A stretch of DNA of 64,000 bases, taken from positions 124,001-188,000 of the forward strand of contig NZ_WMCD01000007.1 in assembly GCF_010994275.1 (NCBI RefSeq), given 5' to 3'. A program made the translations under genes and the position numbers. Below, piece after piece: positions 17,864 to 28,038 of this stretch. Numbering within the stretch: the first letter of the stretch is position 1; the number at the start of each line of letters is the position of its first letter. The stretch is from Cyclobacterium jeungdonense. Lineage in GTDB: Bacteria; Bacteroidota; Bacteroidia; Cytophagales; Cyclobacteriaceae. Below the pieces are notes generated by a model. That model was given only the letters and a program-made list of their open reading frames with translations. It made no database searches and was not told the origin of the DNA.

Positions 17864-19423
17864 TCAATCCGTCATCCAATGGAGTTGCTTCCAGATTTCC
17901 GGTCCATCATTTTTCTGCGGTGCCCCCGGAGTGCTTCTTCCCTTTTGTATATAAGCGGTAAGAAGGGACTTCAATTCCTCCACTTTGCCAGGGTAGTTAC
18001 CGATTAAATTCTGCTCTTCTCCAGGATCACTGTCAAGATTATACAGCTGCATGGCTGGCAACCCTTCTAATTCTTCAGGGGTTCTTGGAAAGCTCCAACC
18101 TCCCGACCCGGGACAAAGTATCAGTTTCCATTCCTCTTTTCTGATAGCAAAACTCCCATCTATAGAATGATGTACAGTTGCTTCTCTCAATGGTTCAGGT
18201 TCATCAGTACTGGTCAATAGTGGTAAAAAACTAAAACTGTCTTCTCCTGCCTGGTCTGGTAATTTGTAATTAACAAGTTCTGCAACTGTAGCCATCAAAT
18301 CGGTGGTACATATGGTGGTGGATTTGGTTTGGGCTTTTTGTGTTTTTTCAGGCCAATGAACAATAAAAGGAACCCGGTGTCCTCCTTCGTAGATGTCGGC
18401 TTTATGACCGCGATAGATATAACTGGGGTCATGATTAACGCTTTCGAGTTCCGGGAAACTGGCTTTAGGCGAACATCCGTTGTCACTTGTGAAAATAACA
18501 ATTGTATTCTCTAGTTTTCTATTATCCGCTAACGCTTGCAATACCTGTCCTACAACATCATCTACCTGCAACATAAAATCTCCATACATATTGGTATTAC
18601 TTTTTCCCATGAACTCAGTGGTGGGCAAAATCGGAGTATGTGGGGCAGGAAGGGCAAAATACAGAAAAAAGGGTTCTTCTGTATTGGACTGAGCATGGAT
18701 ATAATCCACCACTTTACGGGTCAGGTGGGGCAATACCTGGACATGATCAAAATTACTTCCAGTTGGGCCTTCTCTCCAAAACCCTTTATCATCTACATTG
18801 ACAGTTACCCTATCCGGAACAGCGGTAATCTGATTGTCCTCCACATATACATAGGGCGGCATATCCAAGGATCCACTAAATCCATAGGAATAAGTAAACC
18901 CCATGTCTTTGGGTCCATTCTTTATCGGCTGTGAATAATCAATTTTAAAGTTATTGCCCAGGTTGTCGATATTGGGGGTATTTTCTTCAAATGTCCAATC
19001 CCATCCCAGATGCCATTTACCTACAAAAGCGGTATGGTATCCATTCTCCTGAAGTAACTTACCCACCGTTAATCGATCATTGGGTATGAGGGCTTTGGAA
19101 TATCCACCTAGCACACCACTTTTTAAGGTGGACCGCCAATTGTACCTTCCGGTGAGGATACCATACCGAGTCGGAGTACATACCGCAGAACTGGTGTGGG
19201 CATCGGTAAATTTCAATCCACCATTAATCAACCGGTCAATGTTTGTTGTATGGATTTTTGAATCAGGATTATAGCCAGAAACATCCCCAATTCCCAAATC
19301 ATCGGCTAATATGTATACAATATTGGGATGATCTGTCGAATTGGAAGTTTGGGCACGGATCTGAAAAGTAACAACCAATAAAACAAATAAAAACAAAATT
19401 TTGGGTTTTTCTATTATATGCAT
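17864..19423 (-). CDS. Sulfatase (CTPTR type), paralogue of its neighbour
   Basis: A 519-residue secreted sulfatase with a signal peptide ending near residue 25 (IRAQT). Asp-Asp at 41-42 (LADDLGIGDVSGYNPD), formylglycine motif CTPTR at 82-86, VGKWHLGWDW, APHTPIL and TSDNGCSP are all present, so it should be active once Cys82 is modified. The C-terminal GRSTPGAPQKNDG and CPGSGGW segments match the next gene, which indicates tandem duplication followed by divergence. It lies 224 bases after the metallo-beta-lactamase-fold gene in the PUL B operon. Confidence 0.94.
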   Translation of the reverse strand: MHIIEKPKILFLFVLLVVTFQIRAQTSNSTDHPNIVYILADDLGIGDVSGYNPDSKIHTTNIDRLINGGLKFTDAHTSSAVCTPTRYGILTGRYNWRSTLKSGVLGGYSKALIPNDRLTVGKLLQENGYHTAFVGKWHLGWDWTFEENTPNIDNLGNNFKIDYSQPIKNGPKDMGFTYSYGFSGSLDMPPYVYVEDNQITAVPDRVTVNVDDKGFWREGPTGSNFDHVQVLPHLTRKVVDYIHAQSNTEEPFFLYFALPAPHTPILPTTEFMGKSNTNMYGDFMLQVDDVVGQVLQALADNRKLENTIVIFTSDNGCSPKASFPELESVNHDPSYIYRGHKADIYEGGHRVPFIVHWPEKTQKAQTKSTTICTTDLMATVAELVNYKLPDQAGEDSFSFLPLLTSTDEPEPLREATVHHSIDGSFAIRKEEWKLILCPGSGGWSFPRTPEELEGLPAMQLYNLDSDPGEEQNLIGNYPGKVEELKSLLTAYIQKGRSTPGAPQKNDGPEIWKQLHWMTD

Positions 19424-19647
19424 AGTTGATTAATTTAGTTTAAAGATTGTTGTTTTTAATTTTCCAGTTATTTCCTTTGCGATTGCAGGAAATCCAATTA
19501 ATTAGATTTTTTTGATTTTAATGGGACACATGATCCATAAACAAAACCCAAATAAACGGGAACGGAAACATTGATTTTTTTTTTATACTTATTTAACTAT
19601 CAGGGTTAAATTTTTCCCGATATAAAGACTTTTGTTAATGGTGGATA

Positions 19648-21597
19648 TCATTCAACATAAATGATGGAATCAAACCACTCTCCAATCAGCTCCCCGTTTA
19701 AGGTGAGATCAAAACTTATTATTCCGACTCCGGTTTCAGCTGCTTCCGCTGCCTCAAGTTCAACCGGAAAAGATTTTTTTTCCGGGGCGGATATTTTTAC
19801 CTCAATTACTTCAGGATCTGAAATGATTCCTTTTGGTGTCCTGATGTGCACCTTATAGATTTGGTCATGCTCCACGAAATTTCGGATGACCACATTTACT
19901 TTTCCTGGTTTTCCTTTGGTCAGTCTTTTCCTGTATGGTTCAGTTTTCACCCAAAAAGGGTCAAACCAAAACCTATAATCGGGGAAAGTACTCAGGCTTT
20001 GAAAAGCTTCACGTAACTCATAGGACCATTTTCGGTATCTCTCTATTAAATCCCGGGGATGATCGATTACCACCGAATGCCCCCCAACAATACGGTCGGG
20101 ATTAAGTTTTGCTAAATATTCTGCTCCATGAATATATCCTTCTTCTAATACAGTACTGTTATGGGCCACCACGGCAGGATTCCCGCTGTTATTTGGGGCA
20201 GGACGGATATTGTCACCGGTGAAAGCCACAAGTTTGCCATCAATCATACCTTGCAGGCACATGGCGAATTCAGTTTGACCCGGCATCCAATCCACGGTAA
20301 AGTCAAAACCCTCCCAGTGGAATTGTTCACCTTCTGTGAATACCCGGTCAATTTCCAATGAGCTAAATTCTTTATTATAGCCTGGGATCATGGCGGAATA
20401 ATTGAAATCAAGAGGTCTTTCTATTTGTGGAACCATCCTGTCCAATGCCCAAACCTCAGCGCCATACCTTTCCTTTAAAAAGGGAACCTGAAGGAAATGA
20501 TCGCCATGCATGTGGGAAATTAATACTGCATCGATTTTTCTCAATCCCAAATGGGTTTTCATCTGGTCAAGTGCTTCCTCTAGAAAGGTTTCCTCCACAA
20601 GTCCGCAGTCTATTACTAAAGCATGGCCACTGTCTGCGATGATGATGCTGAAATTCGGGAAAAATCCGGAATGACCTTTAAACTTAAAAAGGTGTGGAGA
20701 AATTTGATTCACAAAAGGAATTGCTGTAGGTGTAGATACTTCATCTTCAATGGATGCTGCATATGTAAATAAAGGATACCCCTGAACCAATAAATCTGCC
20801 AAATTGGCTAATTTCGTTTGATAGGATTCTAATTGATTTACCGGATCATTAATAATACCACCATGAGAAGGAAGCAACATATTTGGATTAAATTGCCTGA
20901 CCATGGCCGCCGAATTGTGCAGCTCGTATATTCCCGACGCAAACCCATAATCCCAATCGGTATCAAAAAAGTTATGCATTTTTCCACCGTCCATCATCAG
21001 GTCCCCGATGAATACATTCCACCCTTTGTCTGTATTCAAAAAATAGGACATTGACCCTGGGCTGTTCCCTTTGGTTTCCATACAACGAAACTCAAAATCA
21101 CGCCATTTAAATGTATCCATTTTTGCAAATGCATGATCCACTTTGATAGGAAACAAAGCGGGACGAACATAACTGGATCCCACAACCGAATAGGTATCAC
21201 CGTTTGAAGGATTCATCTTTCTAAAGGAAGCCGGCTCTTCAAATAGCAGCCGCTCTTCTTCAGGTACCGCAATCTTCGCATTCCAATTTAACAAAAGGGG
21301 ATATCCCTGGCTTTGTTCTCTATGATGATGCGTAAACAATACCCATTCTACCTTTTCTATCCCAATTTCTTTTAGATGATTGAGTACAGATCCATTTCCC
21401 AGATCAATCAATATAGCCGTTTTCTTATCTTTTATAACATACACATTACTGACATCCCTCCAGAGGTAAATATGGGCATCCAATTGCTCAAACTTTCCTA
21501 CTAACTGCGCATTATGGTAATTTTGAGCTTTCAATCCTGGTAGAAAAGCACGGAAAAGAAATATTATTGATAAATGAAATAATATGGCTTTTTTCAT
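19648..21597 (-). CDS. Secreted tandem metallo-beta-lactamase-fold hydrolase
   Basis: The chosen ATG at 21,597 gives a clear signal peptide (MKKAILFHLSIIFLFRAF to LKAQ) and 649 residues, and avoids overlapping the sulfatase gene. There are two MBL folds. The first (about 25-255) has THHHREQ at 89-95, where HxHxDH has become HxHxEQ. The second (about 300-535) has canonical SHMHGDH at 361-367, with later GDN and GGHS metal-ligand segments. An Ig-like beta domain ends the protein. Some MBL proteins are alkylsulfatases (SdsA1 type), but the SdsA C-terminal domain is not recognisable here. Its place among three sulfatases suggests it processes a product of the same glycan. Substrate unknown. Confidence 0.8.
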   Translation of the reverse strand: MKKAILFHLSIIFLFRAFLPGLKAQNYHNAQLVGKFEQLDAHIYLWRDVSNVYVIKDKKTAILIDLGNGSVLNHLKEIGIEKVEWVLFTHHHREQSQGYPLLLNWNAKIAVPEEERLLFEEPASFRKMNPSNGDTYSVVGSSYVRPALFPIKVDHAFAKMDTFKWRDFEFRCMETKGNSPGSMSYFLNTDKGWNVFIGDLMMDGGKMHNFFDTDWDYGFASGIYELHNSAAMVRQFNPNMLLPSHGGIINDPVNQLESYQTKLANLADLLVQGYPLFTYAASIEDEVSTPTAIPFVNQISPHLFKFKGHSGFFPNFSIIIADSGHALVIDCGLVEETFLEEALDQMKTHLGLRKIDAVLISHMHGDHFLQVPFLKERYGAEVWALDRMVPQIERPLDFNYSAMIPGYNKEFSSLEIDRVFTEGEQFHWEGFDFTVDWMPGQTEFAMCLQGMIDGKLVAFTGDNIRPAPNNSGNPAVVAHNSTVLEEGYIHGAEYLAKLNPDRIVGGHSVVIDHPRDLIERYRKWSYELREAFQSLSTFPDYRFWFDPFWVKTEPYRKRLTKGKPGKVNVVIRNFVEHDQIYKVHIRTPKGIISDPEVIEVKISAPEKKSFPVELEAAEAAETGVGIISFDLTLNGELIGEWFDSIIYVE

Positions 21598-21626
21598 TCT
21601 CAGAGGCGATTTCAAAATTAAAGGGA

Positions 21627-22967
21627 TCAGGTCAGGATCGTCTCTTCCTTTAAACCGAACTCCCATTCTTCATAGGCTCTATTTAATTCTTGAAATACAT
21701 CTGGAAATTCTTCTTTTACATCAGCTGTTTCCTTTATATCTGTTGAAAGATTATATAGTTTCGCCTCTCCATCTATTTTCAACAGTTTCCAATTGCCTTT
21801 TCGAGCGGCACCCTGATTTTTAAATCTCCAGAATACAGTCCGCTCCTCAATATTTTTATCAGCCTTTGTTTGATCAAAAATCACAGACAAATCCTTGCCA
21901 GACAAATCCTTTGGTACCTCTAAATCCAGTAAGCTGGCTATGGTGGGGAATAAATCCATTGACAATACCAATTCCTCGGAGACCCCGGGTTGTATCTTAT
22001 CCTTCCAATAGAAAATGGCTGGCACCCTATGCCCTCCCTCGTACACCTGACCTTTATGCCCGCTTAAAGGGGCATTTGAGCCCACATTTCTGGTACCTCC
22101 ATTGTCTGAACAGAAAATAACAAGGGTATTATCTGTAAGCTTATTCTTATCCAGGTAGTCAATTACCTTTCCCACATTCTTATCTAGTGATTCTATCATC
22201 TCCTTGTAAGCTTTCTTTTTATCTTCACGGCTACCTTGTATTGGAAAACTCCCGCCAACGGTTCTATCTGCCGTATCATTGGGTCCCTGATAAGGATAAT
22301 GGGGAGCTCCATGGGCCAAATACAAGAAAAAGGGTTTGTCGTCTTCCTTTTTCTCCAGAAACTCAATGGCATTTTTGGAAATCAGGTCAGTCAAATAACC
22401 AGCTTCGTTTTGAATCTGGTTATTGTTCCACCAATCCTCGAATCCCTCCTGGTCGATGTGGCTGAAATAATCCACATTCCCACTTACAAATCCCTTAAAC
22501 TGGTCAAAGCCTTGTACATTTGGTCCAAATTCTGGCTGATAACCCAAATGCCATTTTCCAAATAATGCTGTGGTATGACCAGATTCTTTTAAATACTCCG
22601 CCAAAGTAAATTTACTTGGAGACATACCGCTGGCCCTATGACTTTTGGCAGTTACAACTCCTTCTACTCCAGCTTCCTGAGGGTAAAGGCCAGTTAAAAG
22701 TGCGGCCCGGGTGGGACTGCATACCACCCCATTGGTATGATAATCGGTAAGCCTCATCCCCAAAGCAGCCAAGCGGTCAATATTTGGGGTTTTTATCGTA
22801 GCATTGCCATAACAGCCCAGGTCATTGTATCCCATATCATCGGCCATAATAAGCACCACGTTGGGTGGGGTACTTCCAGCGTTGGTATATACCGTATTAT
22901 TGGGCTGGGAATTGCATCCCCAACCCAATAATGCCAAAAGCCCCGTCACATAAATGAGTTTTTTCAT
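21627..22967 (-). CDS. Sulfatase lipoprotein (CSPTR type)
   Basis: A 446-residue formylglycine sulfatase with a lipobox (GWGC, Cys18). Asp-Asp at 43-44 (IMADDMGYNDLGCYGN), CSPTR at 83-87, FGKWHLGYQPEFGPN, HGAPHYPYQGP and CSDNGGTRNVG are the expected catalytic and metal motifs. SGHKGQVYEGGHRVP is the usual C-terminal segment of arylsulfatase A/GALNS-like enzymes. It is the first enzyme gene after susC/susD in PUL B, separated from susD by only 11 bases and from the next gene by 29, so it is tightly cotranscribed. Confidence 0.95.
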   Translation of the reverse strand: MKKLIYVTGLLALLGWGCNSQPNNTVYTNAGSTPPNVVLIMADDMGYNDLGCYGNATIKTPNIDRLAALGMRLTDYHTNGVVCSPTRAALLTGLYPQEAGVEGVVTAKSHRASGMSPSKFTLAEYLKESGHTTALFGKWHLGYQPEFGPNVQGFDQFKGFVSGNVDYFSHIDQEGFEDWWNNNQIQNEAGYLTDLISKNAIEFLEKKEDDKPFFLYLAHGAPHYPYQGPNDTADRTVGGSFPIQGSREDKKKAYKEMIESLDKNVGKVIDYLDKNKLTDNTLVIFCSDNGGTRNVGSNAPLSGHKGQVYEGGHRVPAIFYWKDKIQPGVSEELVLSMDLFPTIASLLDLEVPKDLSGKDLSVIFDQTKADKNIEERTVFWRFKNQGAARKGNWKLLKIDGEAKLYNLSTDIKETADVKEEFPDVFQELNRAYEEWEFGLKEETILT

Positions 22968-22978
22968 ATTACCTGTGA

Positions 22979-24484
22979 TTAATATCCCGGGTTTTGTTCA
23001 CCCAGTTGGGCATTATTAACAAATTCTATAGAAGGAAGCGGGTAAAGAAAATATTCCTTTCCTGTAATTGGATGGTCCACCAAGCGCTGTTGAGGAAAAT
23101 TAAGTCCAGTAAATCCCATCTGGTTTTGAATGACTTCGCTAAGAATCCCATATCGGTTCAAATCAAAATACCTTTTGGTCTCGAAGGCGAGCTCTATTCT
23201 TCTTTCATCCCTCAATCTATCCCTAAAGGCCTCTTGATTGGGAAGGTCAACGCCACTGAGAGCGGGAAGACCAGCATTGATCCTGATTTCATTAAGCAGC
23301 TCAAAAGCCTCTCCATCAGACTGGTAACCTATTTCATTCAAAGCCTCAGCTCGATTTAATAAAACTTCGGCATACCTGATCAAAGGAAAATTCCAGGTAC
23401 TCAAGGATCTGGGATCTTCCGTATTGTAATACTTATTGATATAATTGAGGCTTCCATCCGGCATGGAAGGATCTATAAAATTAGCCAAACCATAATCGTC
23501 AACGATTACATCTCTGCGCATATCCCCAACTTCGAATAACTGCATGATGCCGTTTCCCGAGGACAATCCTCCCCCTTCTCCATTCAAATTATCATCAGTT
23601 GGTAAAAGGAAAGCCAATCCACTGAGAAAATCAGGTGGAGCAAAGGCCACACTTTTGGAAGTAGTGGTCTGCCCGATTACCCCACCATACTGGACCTCAA
23701 AAAAAGAAGCTTCGCTATTTTCCTGCGATCCATTGAAATTATCCGCATAATTCTCTAACAAGGTACCAGCACCAATAAGGCTGCTGGTAACCTGTGATGC
23801 TTCATTCCACTCTTCCAATTCCAAATGTACGGCAGAAAGAAGGGCTCTCGCCGAATGTACGGTTGGCCTGCCGTGTTCCATTCCAATACCACCGGTATAA
23901 TTTTCTGGTAAAAGGCTGATTGCATCACTTAAATCAGACTTTATTTGAGTATAAAGGGTCAATAAGCTTTCCCGGGGCAATTCAGCGTCCTCCCTTGTTT
24001 GGATCTCGTTGATAATTAAGGGTACCTCCCCAAATAACCTGACCAAATTAAAATAATACAAGGCCCTCATGAATTTAACCTGGCCTTCTACTGCTTTTTC
24101 CATGACCGGACCTGAAAAATCCTCTACCCTGGATATATTATCCAGGACAGTATTGGCTCGAGTAATTCCCGTATAGTGCAAACTCCAGGTTGTCTCAATA
24201 TAGCCTAATGTTGGATCTACGTTAAAGATATCCGGCTCAGTTTCCTTTCTCCAAGTCCATCCATCATCACTAGCCAGATCAGTAAGTTGAAACATAACGT
24301 TTTGGTACAAAGGATTTAAAGGCTGATAAACTCCATTCACTGCGGTAATGATATTACTTTCGGTGGTAAATAGGTCGGCCATTGGAACAAGGCCCTCGGG
24401 TGCGGGTTCCAGAATAGATTCGCAGCTCATCGTTAAAGCAGTTAATACTATTCCTATATTTTTGAGAAATTTATTGTTTTTCAT
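22979..24484 (-). CDS. susD: SusD-like glycan-binding lipoprotein (PUL B)
   Basis: A 501-residue surface lipoprotein (TALTMSC, Cys21). SusD hallmarks are GVYQPLNPLYQ near the N-terminus, EGQVKFMRALYYFNLVRLFGEVPL, the RYAEVLLNRAEALNEIG helix and RIELAFETKRYFDLNRYG, ending LGEQNPGY. It forms the lid over the SusC barrel encoded immediately upstream (39-base gap). It is divergent from the PUL A SusD, which fits a different glycan ligand. Confidence 0.96.
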   Translation of the reverse strand: MKNNKFLKNIGIVLTALTMSCESILEPAPEGLVPMADLFTTESNIITAVNGVYQPLNPLYQNVMFQLTDLASDDGWTWRKETEPDIFNVDPTLGYIETTWSLHYTGITRANTVLDNISRVEDFSGPVMEKAVEGQVKFMRALYYFNLVRLFGEVPLIINEIQTREDAELPRESLLTLYTQIKSDLSDAISLLPENYTGGIGMEHGRPTVHSARALLSAVHLELEEWNEASQVTSSLIGAGTLLENYADNFNGSQENSEASFFEVQYGGVIGQTTTSKSVAFAPPDFLSGLAFLLPTDDNLNGEGGGLSSGNGIMQLFEVGDMRRDVIVDDYGLANFIDPSMPDGSLNYINKYYNTEDPRSLSTWNFPLIRYAEVLLNRAEALNEIGYQSDGEAFELLNEIRINAGLPALSGVDLPNQEAFRDRLRDERRIELAFETKRYFDLNRYGILSEVIQNQMGFTGLNFPQQRLVDHPITGKEYFLYPLPSIEFVNNAQLGEQNPGY

Positions 24485-24523
24485 CGTATTTTTAATTTCT
24501 ATTTTTATGAAAAATTAAAAAAT

Positions 24524-27500
24524 TTAGAAGGTCATCTGGGCGGACAAGGATACCAATCTGGTTTGTGGATAAGGAGTATAATCTATTCCCGAAGATAACA
24601 AACTAGTCCTGCTGGAAGCCTCTGGATCCAGTCCGGTATAATTGGTGAACATTAATAAATTGGTACCTGTCAACGTTAATTTGGTGCTTTGAATGGATTT
24701 TCCAACAAACCATTCCATGGGAAAATTATAGGATAAACTAAGGTTTTTCAACCGGATAAAATCTCCAGTTTCCAAAAACCGATCCGACACCATGGTCACC
24801 AGGGTCGTGGTATTACCTCCTTGTGAAGGCCTGGGAATTGTGCTACTCGGGTTTTCTGGTGTCCAGAAACCATTTACCTCGGCAAAATTCTGAACAAAAG
24901 GCACTCCCCTGGCCAACAGGTTTCTTGCTGTATTATAAACCTGGTATCCGCCAGCAAAATCAAAAAACACCGAAAGATTAAAATTCTTATAATTGAAAGA
25001 GTTATCAATTCCTCCAAAATATTTTGGATGGGGATTACCCACAAAGGTTTTATCCCCTGCATCGAATACTCCATTTTCGTTATTGTCCTTGTACCTGGGG
25101 TCACCAGGTACTGCACCAGACCAGCTTTGCGCCTCATCTTCTTCTCCCAATTGCCAGACCCCATCATATTGCCACATGTAAAAGGCCCCAACCGGATGCC
25201 CTGCTCTGGATAAATTGGCAGGTTGGTTAGAAAGGGGTATATTTTGACCCGGAATTTCCAGTGATTCTCCAATAGAATTAGTGCCAATATCTAATACCTC
25301 ATTTTTATTAAAAGAGACGTTGAAATTGGTGCTCCAAGCCATTTCTCCAACTGTGTTTCTCGAATTGACAGAAAACTCGAACCCTGAATTCAAAACCGAG
25401 CCCAAGTTAACAACAGGGTCCTGTGCAACCCCTGCCGTTAATGGAATAGGGGTGGATACCAATAAATCCTGAGAAACCCGGTTATAATAATCCGTAGTAG
25501 CATAAATCCTGCCCTCCAAGATGGAAATGTCAATTCCTGCATCAAATTGTTTGGTACTTTCCCATTGTAAAAATGGATTACCAATATTCTGTGGAGAATT
25601 TCCGATGACCAAACTGTTTCCAAATACATAGGGAGTGGATGCAGCCCGGGTAAGGAACGCAAAGTTTCCAATTTCCTGATTACCTGTAAGTCCATAACTG
25701 GTTCTTATTTTAAGATCATCAATAAAATTAGAAGATTTTAAAAATTCCTCTTCGGATAACCTCCATGCAATAGATCCGCTTGGGAATACACCAAACCTTG
25801 TGGAAGGACCAAATTTAGAGGAACCATCCCTCCTAACTGTTCCTGTCAATAGTAATTTTTCATTATAGGAATAGTTTGCCCTAAAAAACGAAGATATTAG
25901 GCCTGAACTTACCTTGGATCCGCCGCCATTGAAATTAATCTGGTTGGAGAGTTGATTTAAGGAATTATTGACCGTTCCTGAACCAGTTATTGAACTATTA
26001 TTAAAAATAAACTGCTGGGCAGAAAACCCAGCCAATAGTTTGAAATCATGATTATCTATCCTTTTCTCATAATTGACAGTTACATCTGAAACCCAATTGA
26101 TTTCCTGCCTGTTGGGCACAGTTACGCTTCCTTCCGGACGGGTAAATCTCCCAATTTGATAAACCGGCATGTATGTATAACCACTGCCTAATATGACATC
26201 CCCGCCAATATTGGCAGAAATGGTTAAATCATTCATGGGCTTGAAATCAAACTTGGTGTTTCCCATCAACCGGGTTACATCCTCTTCACGGGTAGGCAAC
26301 AGAAGATCAATCAAAGGATTATCATTCGCACCAAAATAAGGAGCAGCGGTAGTATTGATGGCGGTCAAATTACCATTATCGTCATAAGCTGGTGTATAGG
26401 AATGTTGAAAAGCCAAACTTCTGTACCCCGTTGAACCCCAATTGTCGTTGTTCTGAACATTTTGTATCTGATGACTACCAGTCATATTGGTAGAAACTTT
26501 AAGCCATTTGTTGATTTCAGAACTTACATTCAATCTTAAAAACCAGGTTTTTAAATCAGAATTAATAAGCGTACCTTTTCTGTCCAGGTAAGAAACGGAT
26601 CCGGAGAATTGAGTTTTTTCAGATCCTCCGCTAAAACCGAGATTGTAATTTTGCCTAACCCCTGTCTGAGTTCCCAGTTCCTGCCAGTCGTTATCTACTT
26701 GCCAGGAAGGATGATTGGGATCATCGTATACGGAAATATTCCGGTTTGAATTTTTAAAAGCTTCTACAAACAATGCCCTTTGCTCTTGTGAACTCATTAC
26801 ATCAAACCTACGAGTGATTTCTTCTACACCAATATCCGCATTGAAGGTGAATTGAGTTTTTCCTGCCTGTCCCTTTTTGGTCGTTATTATGACGACCCCA
26901 TTGGCAGCCCTTGCTCCATATATTGCCGTTGCAGAAGCATCTTTTAGAATATCTATGGCCGTAATGTCTTTTGGATTTATTGTTGAAAAATCCGAACTGA
27001 AAAGCGGTACACCATCTACAACGATTAAAGGATCATTACTGCCTGTTACAGAACCTATCCCTCTTATGTTAATGGAAAATTTTCCATTGAGATCGCCCCC
27101 AGTTTGTCTTACCTGGACCCCACTTGCCCGTCCTTGCAATGCATCCTCAAAATTGGCCACAGGTCTGGATTGCAGAAGGTCTTCTGATACCGAGGCGACA
27201 GAACCAGTAATATCAGCTTTTTTCTGCGTTCCATAGCCTACCACCACTACTTCTTCCAGAGACGATTGATCCTCCAGAAGGGTGATGGAAAAATCCGTTT
27301 GGTTCCCCACCGTAATGCGCTGGGATTGGTACCCGATAAAGGAAATCAGCAATACCGCCCCTTCCTCTGCTTCCAGGCTGAATTTGCCATCGATGTCCGT
27401 GGCCGTTCCCGTAGTGGTGCCTTCTACCAATACCGTGGCCCCGGGAATTGGCTCGCCGTTTTCATCGGTAACCGTTCCGGTGACGGGTATCCAGTCCCTA

Positions 27501-27889
27501 TCTACCATTGCCTGCACCTCAGGTTGGCCGTTGGAAACCACATCAATGGTGTGGTTCATCTGCCGAAAACTCAGGCTTAACTGTTGACCGGCATCTTTTA
27601 GCCGGTCTTCAACCGTTCCAGTTTCGTTCTTAAATTGGATGATTTGGGATTTATCCAACCCCTGGTTCTCGTAGGCAAACTTAAAAGGAGTGTTCCTTTC
27701 TACTTCTTTAAAAAATTGCCGGACACTCAGTGCCTGGGCCGACAAATTGATATTTACCTCTTCTATGCGCTTGTATTGGCCTTTTGCCTGCATTATACTG
27801 ACAAAATTGACCAGCAACATTTGTAATATTAAGCCATATAGAAAGCCTTTGGACAACATGAGGATTGCCGTTAGTAATTTATTTTTCAT
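24524..27889 (-). CDS. susC: SusC-like TonB-dependent transporter with STN domain (PUL B)
   Basis: A 1121-residue outer-membrane importer: signal peptide, STN domain (about 45-115, LSVRQFFKEVERNTPFKFAY), carboxypeptidase-regulatory-like domain (about 130-212), SLEEVVVVGYGTQ, plug (AIYGARAANGVVIITTKKG) and barrel ending in Phe. The STN domain links it to the FecR encoded upstream. The beta-domain coding region is almost identical to that of the PUL A susC while plug and barrel differ widely. The leader contains a hairpin pair and a plus-strand terminator. Confidence 0.97.
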   Translation of the reverse strand: MKNKLLTAILMLSKGFLYGLILQMLLVNFVSIMQAKGQYKRIEEVNINLSAQALSVRQFFKEVERNTPFKFAYENQGLDKSQIIQFKNETGTVEDRLKDAGQQLSLSFRQMNHTIDVVSNGQPEVQAMVDRDWIPVTGTVTDENGEPIPGATVLVEGTTTGTATDIDGKFSLEAEEGAVLLISFIGYQSQRITVGNQTDFSITLLEDQSSLEEVVVVGYGTQKKADITGSVASVSEDLLQSRPVANFEDALQGRASGVQVRQTGGDLNGKFSINIRGIGSVTGSNDPLIVVDGVPLFSSDFSTINPKDITAIDILKDASATAIYGARAANGVVIITTKKGQAGKTQFTFNADIGVEEITRRFDVMSSQEQRALFVEAFKNSNRNISVYDDPNHPSWQVDNDWQELGTQTGVRQNYNLGFSGGSEKTQFSGSVSYLDRKGTLINSDLKTWFLRLNVSSEINKWLKVSTNMTGSHQIQNVQNNDNWGSTGYRSLAFQHSYTPAYDDNGNLTAINTTAAPYFGANDNPLIDLLLPTREEDVTRLMGNTKFDFKPMNDLTISANIGGDVILGSGYTYMPVYQIGRFTRPEGSVTVPNRQEINWVSDVTVNYEKRIDNHDFKLLAGFSAQQFIFNNSSITGSGTVNNSLNQLSNQINFNGGGSKVSSGLISSFFRANYSYNEKLLLTGTVRRDGSSKFGPSTRFGVFPSGSIAWRLSEEEFLKSSNFIDDLKIRTSYGLTGNQEIGNFAFLTRAASTPYVFGNSLVIGNSPQNIGNPFLQWESTKQFDAGIDISILEGRIYATTDYYNRVSQDLLVSTPIPLTAGVAQDPVVNLGSVLNSGFEFSVNSRNTVGEMAWSTNFNVSFNKNEVLDIGTNSIGESLEIPGQNIPLSNQPANLSRAGHPVGAFYMWQYDGVWQLGEEDEAQSWSGAVPGDPRYKDNNENGVFDAGDKTFVGNPHPKYFGGIDNSFNYKNFNLSVFFDFAGGYQVYNTARNLLARGVPFVQNFAEVNGFWTPENPSSTIPRPSQGGNTTTLVTMVSDRFLETGDFIRLKNLSLSYNFPMEWFVGKSIQSTKLTLTGTNLLMFTNYTGLDPEASSRTSLLSSGIDYTPYPQTRLVSLSAQMTF

Positions 27890-27902
27890 AATTTTGAGTG
27901 TT

Positions 27903-28012
27903 TATTGGAAATTGATTTCAATAAGCCTGGTCTCTTGATGGCCCCATTCCCCAATGTACACCATCATCAGACCAGCCCTTAGCCGGTTGGTTTTTACCAG
28001 CCGGTTTTTTTT
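27903..28012 (+). ncRNA. Predicted antisense sRNA over the susC leader (PUL B)
   Basis: A perfect -7 box TAATTTTG (27,889-27,896) lies on the plus strand with TTG (27,865-27,867) 21 bases upstream, matching the Bacteroidota promoter layout. Downstream come a two-part stem (CTGGTCT 27,927-27,933 with AGACCAG 27,969-27,975, and TGATGG 27,936-27,941 with CCATCA 27,961-27,966) and a terminator (CCGGTTGGT 27,983-27,991 with ACCAGCCGG 27,996-28,004, then eight T). No protein gene is present on this strand. The layout equals that of PUL A and fits a DonS-like cis-antisense regulator of susC. Confidence 0.65.
27983..28012 (+). terminator. Rho-independent terminator, antisense to susC leader
   Basis: A 9-bp stem with one G-T pair and a TTTT loop, followed by eight T on the plus strand. 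It lies 26 bases beyond the fecR stop codon on the opposite strand. Confidence 0.8.
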
Positions 28013-28038
28013 ATGGAGCGTGTATCAATACCATACGT

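Noticed and set aside
19648..21597. Assignment of the tandem MBL protein as an SdsA1-type alkylsulfatase
   Set aside because: Only the general MBL motif is shared. The C-terminal domain of that family is not visible and a second MBL unit is present.
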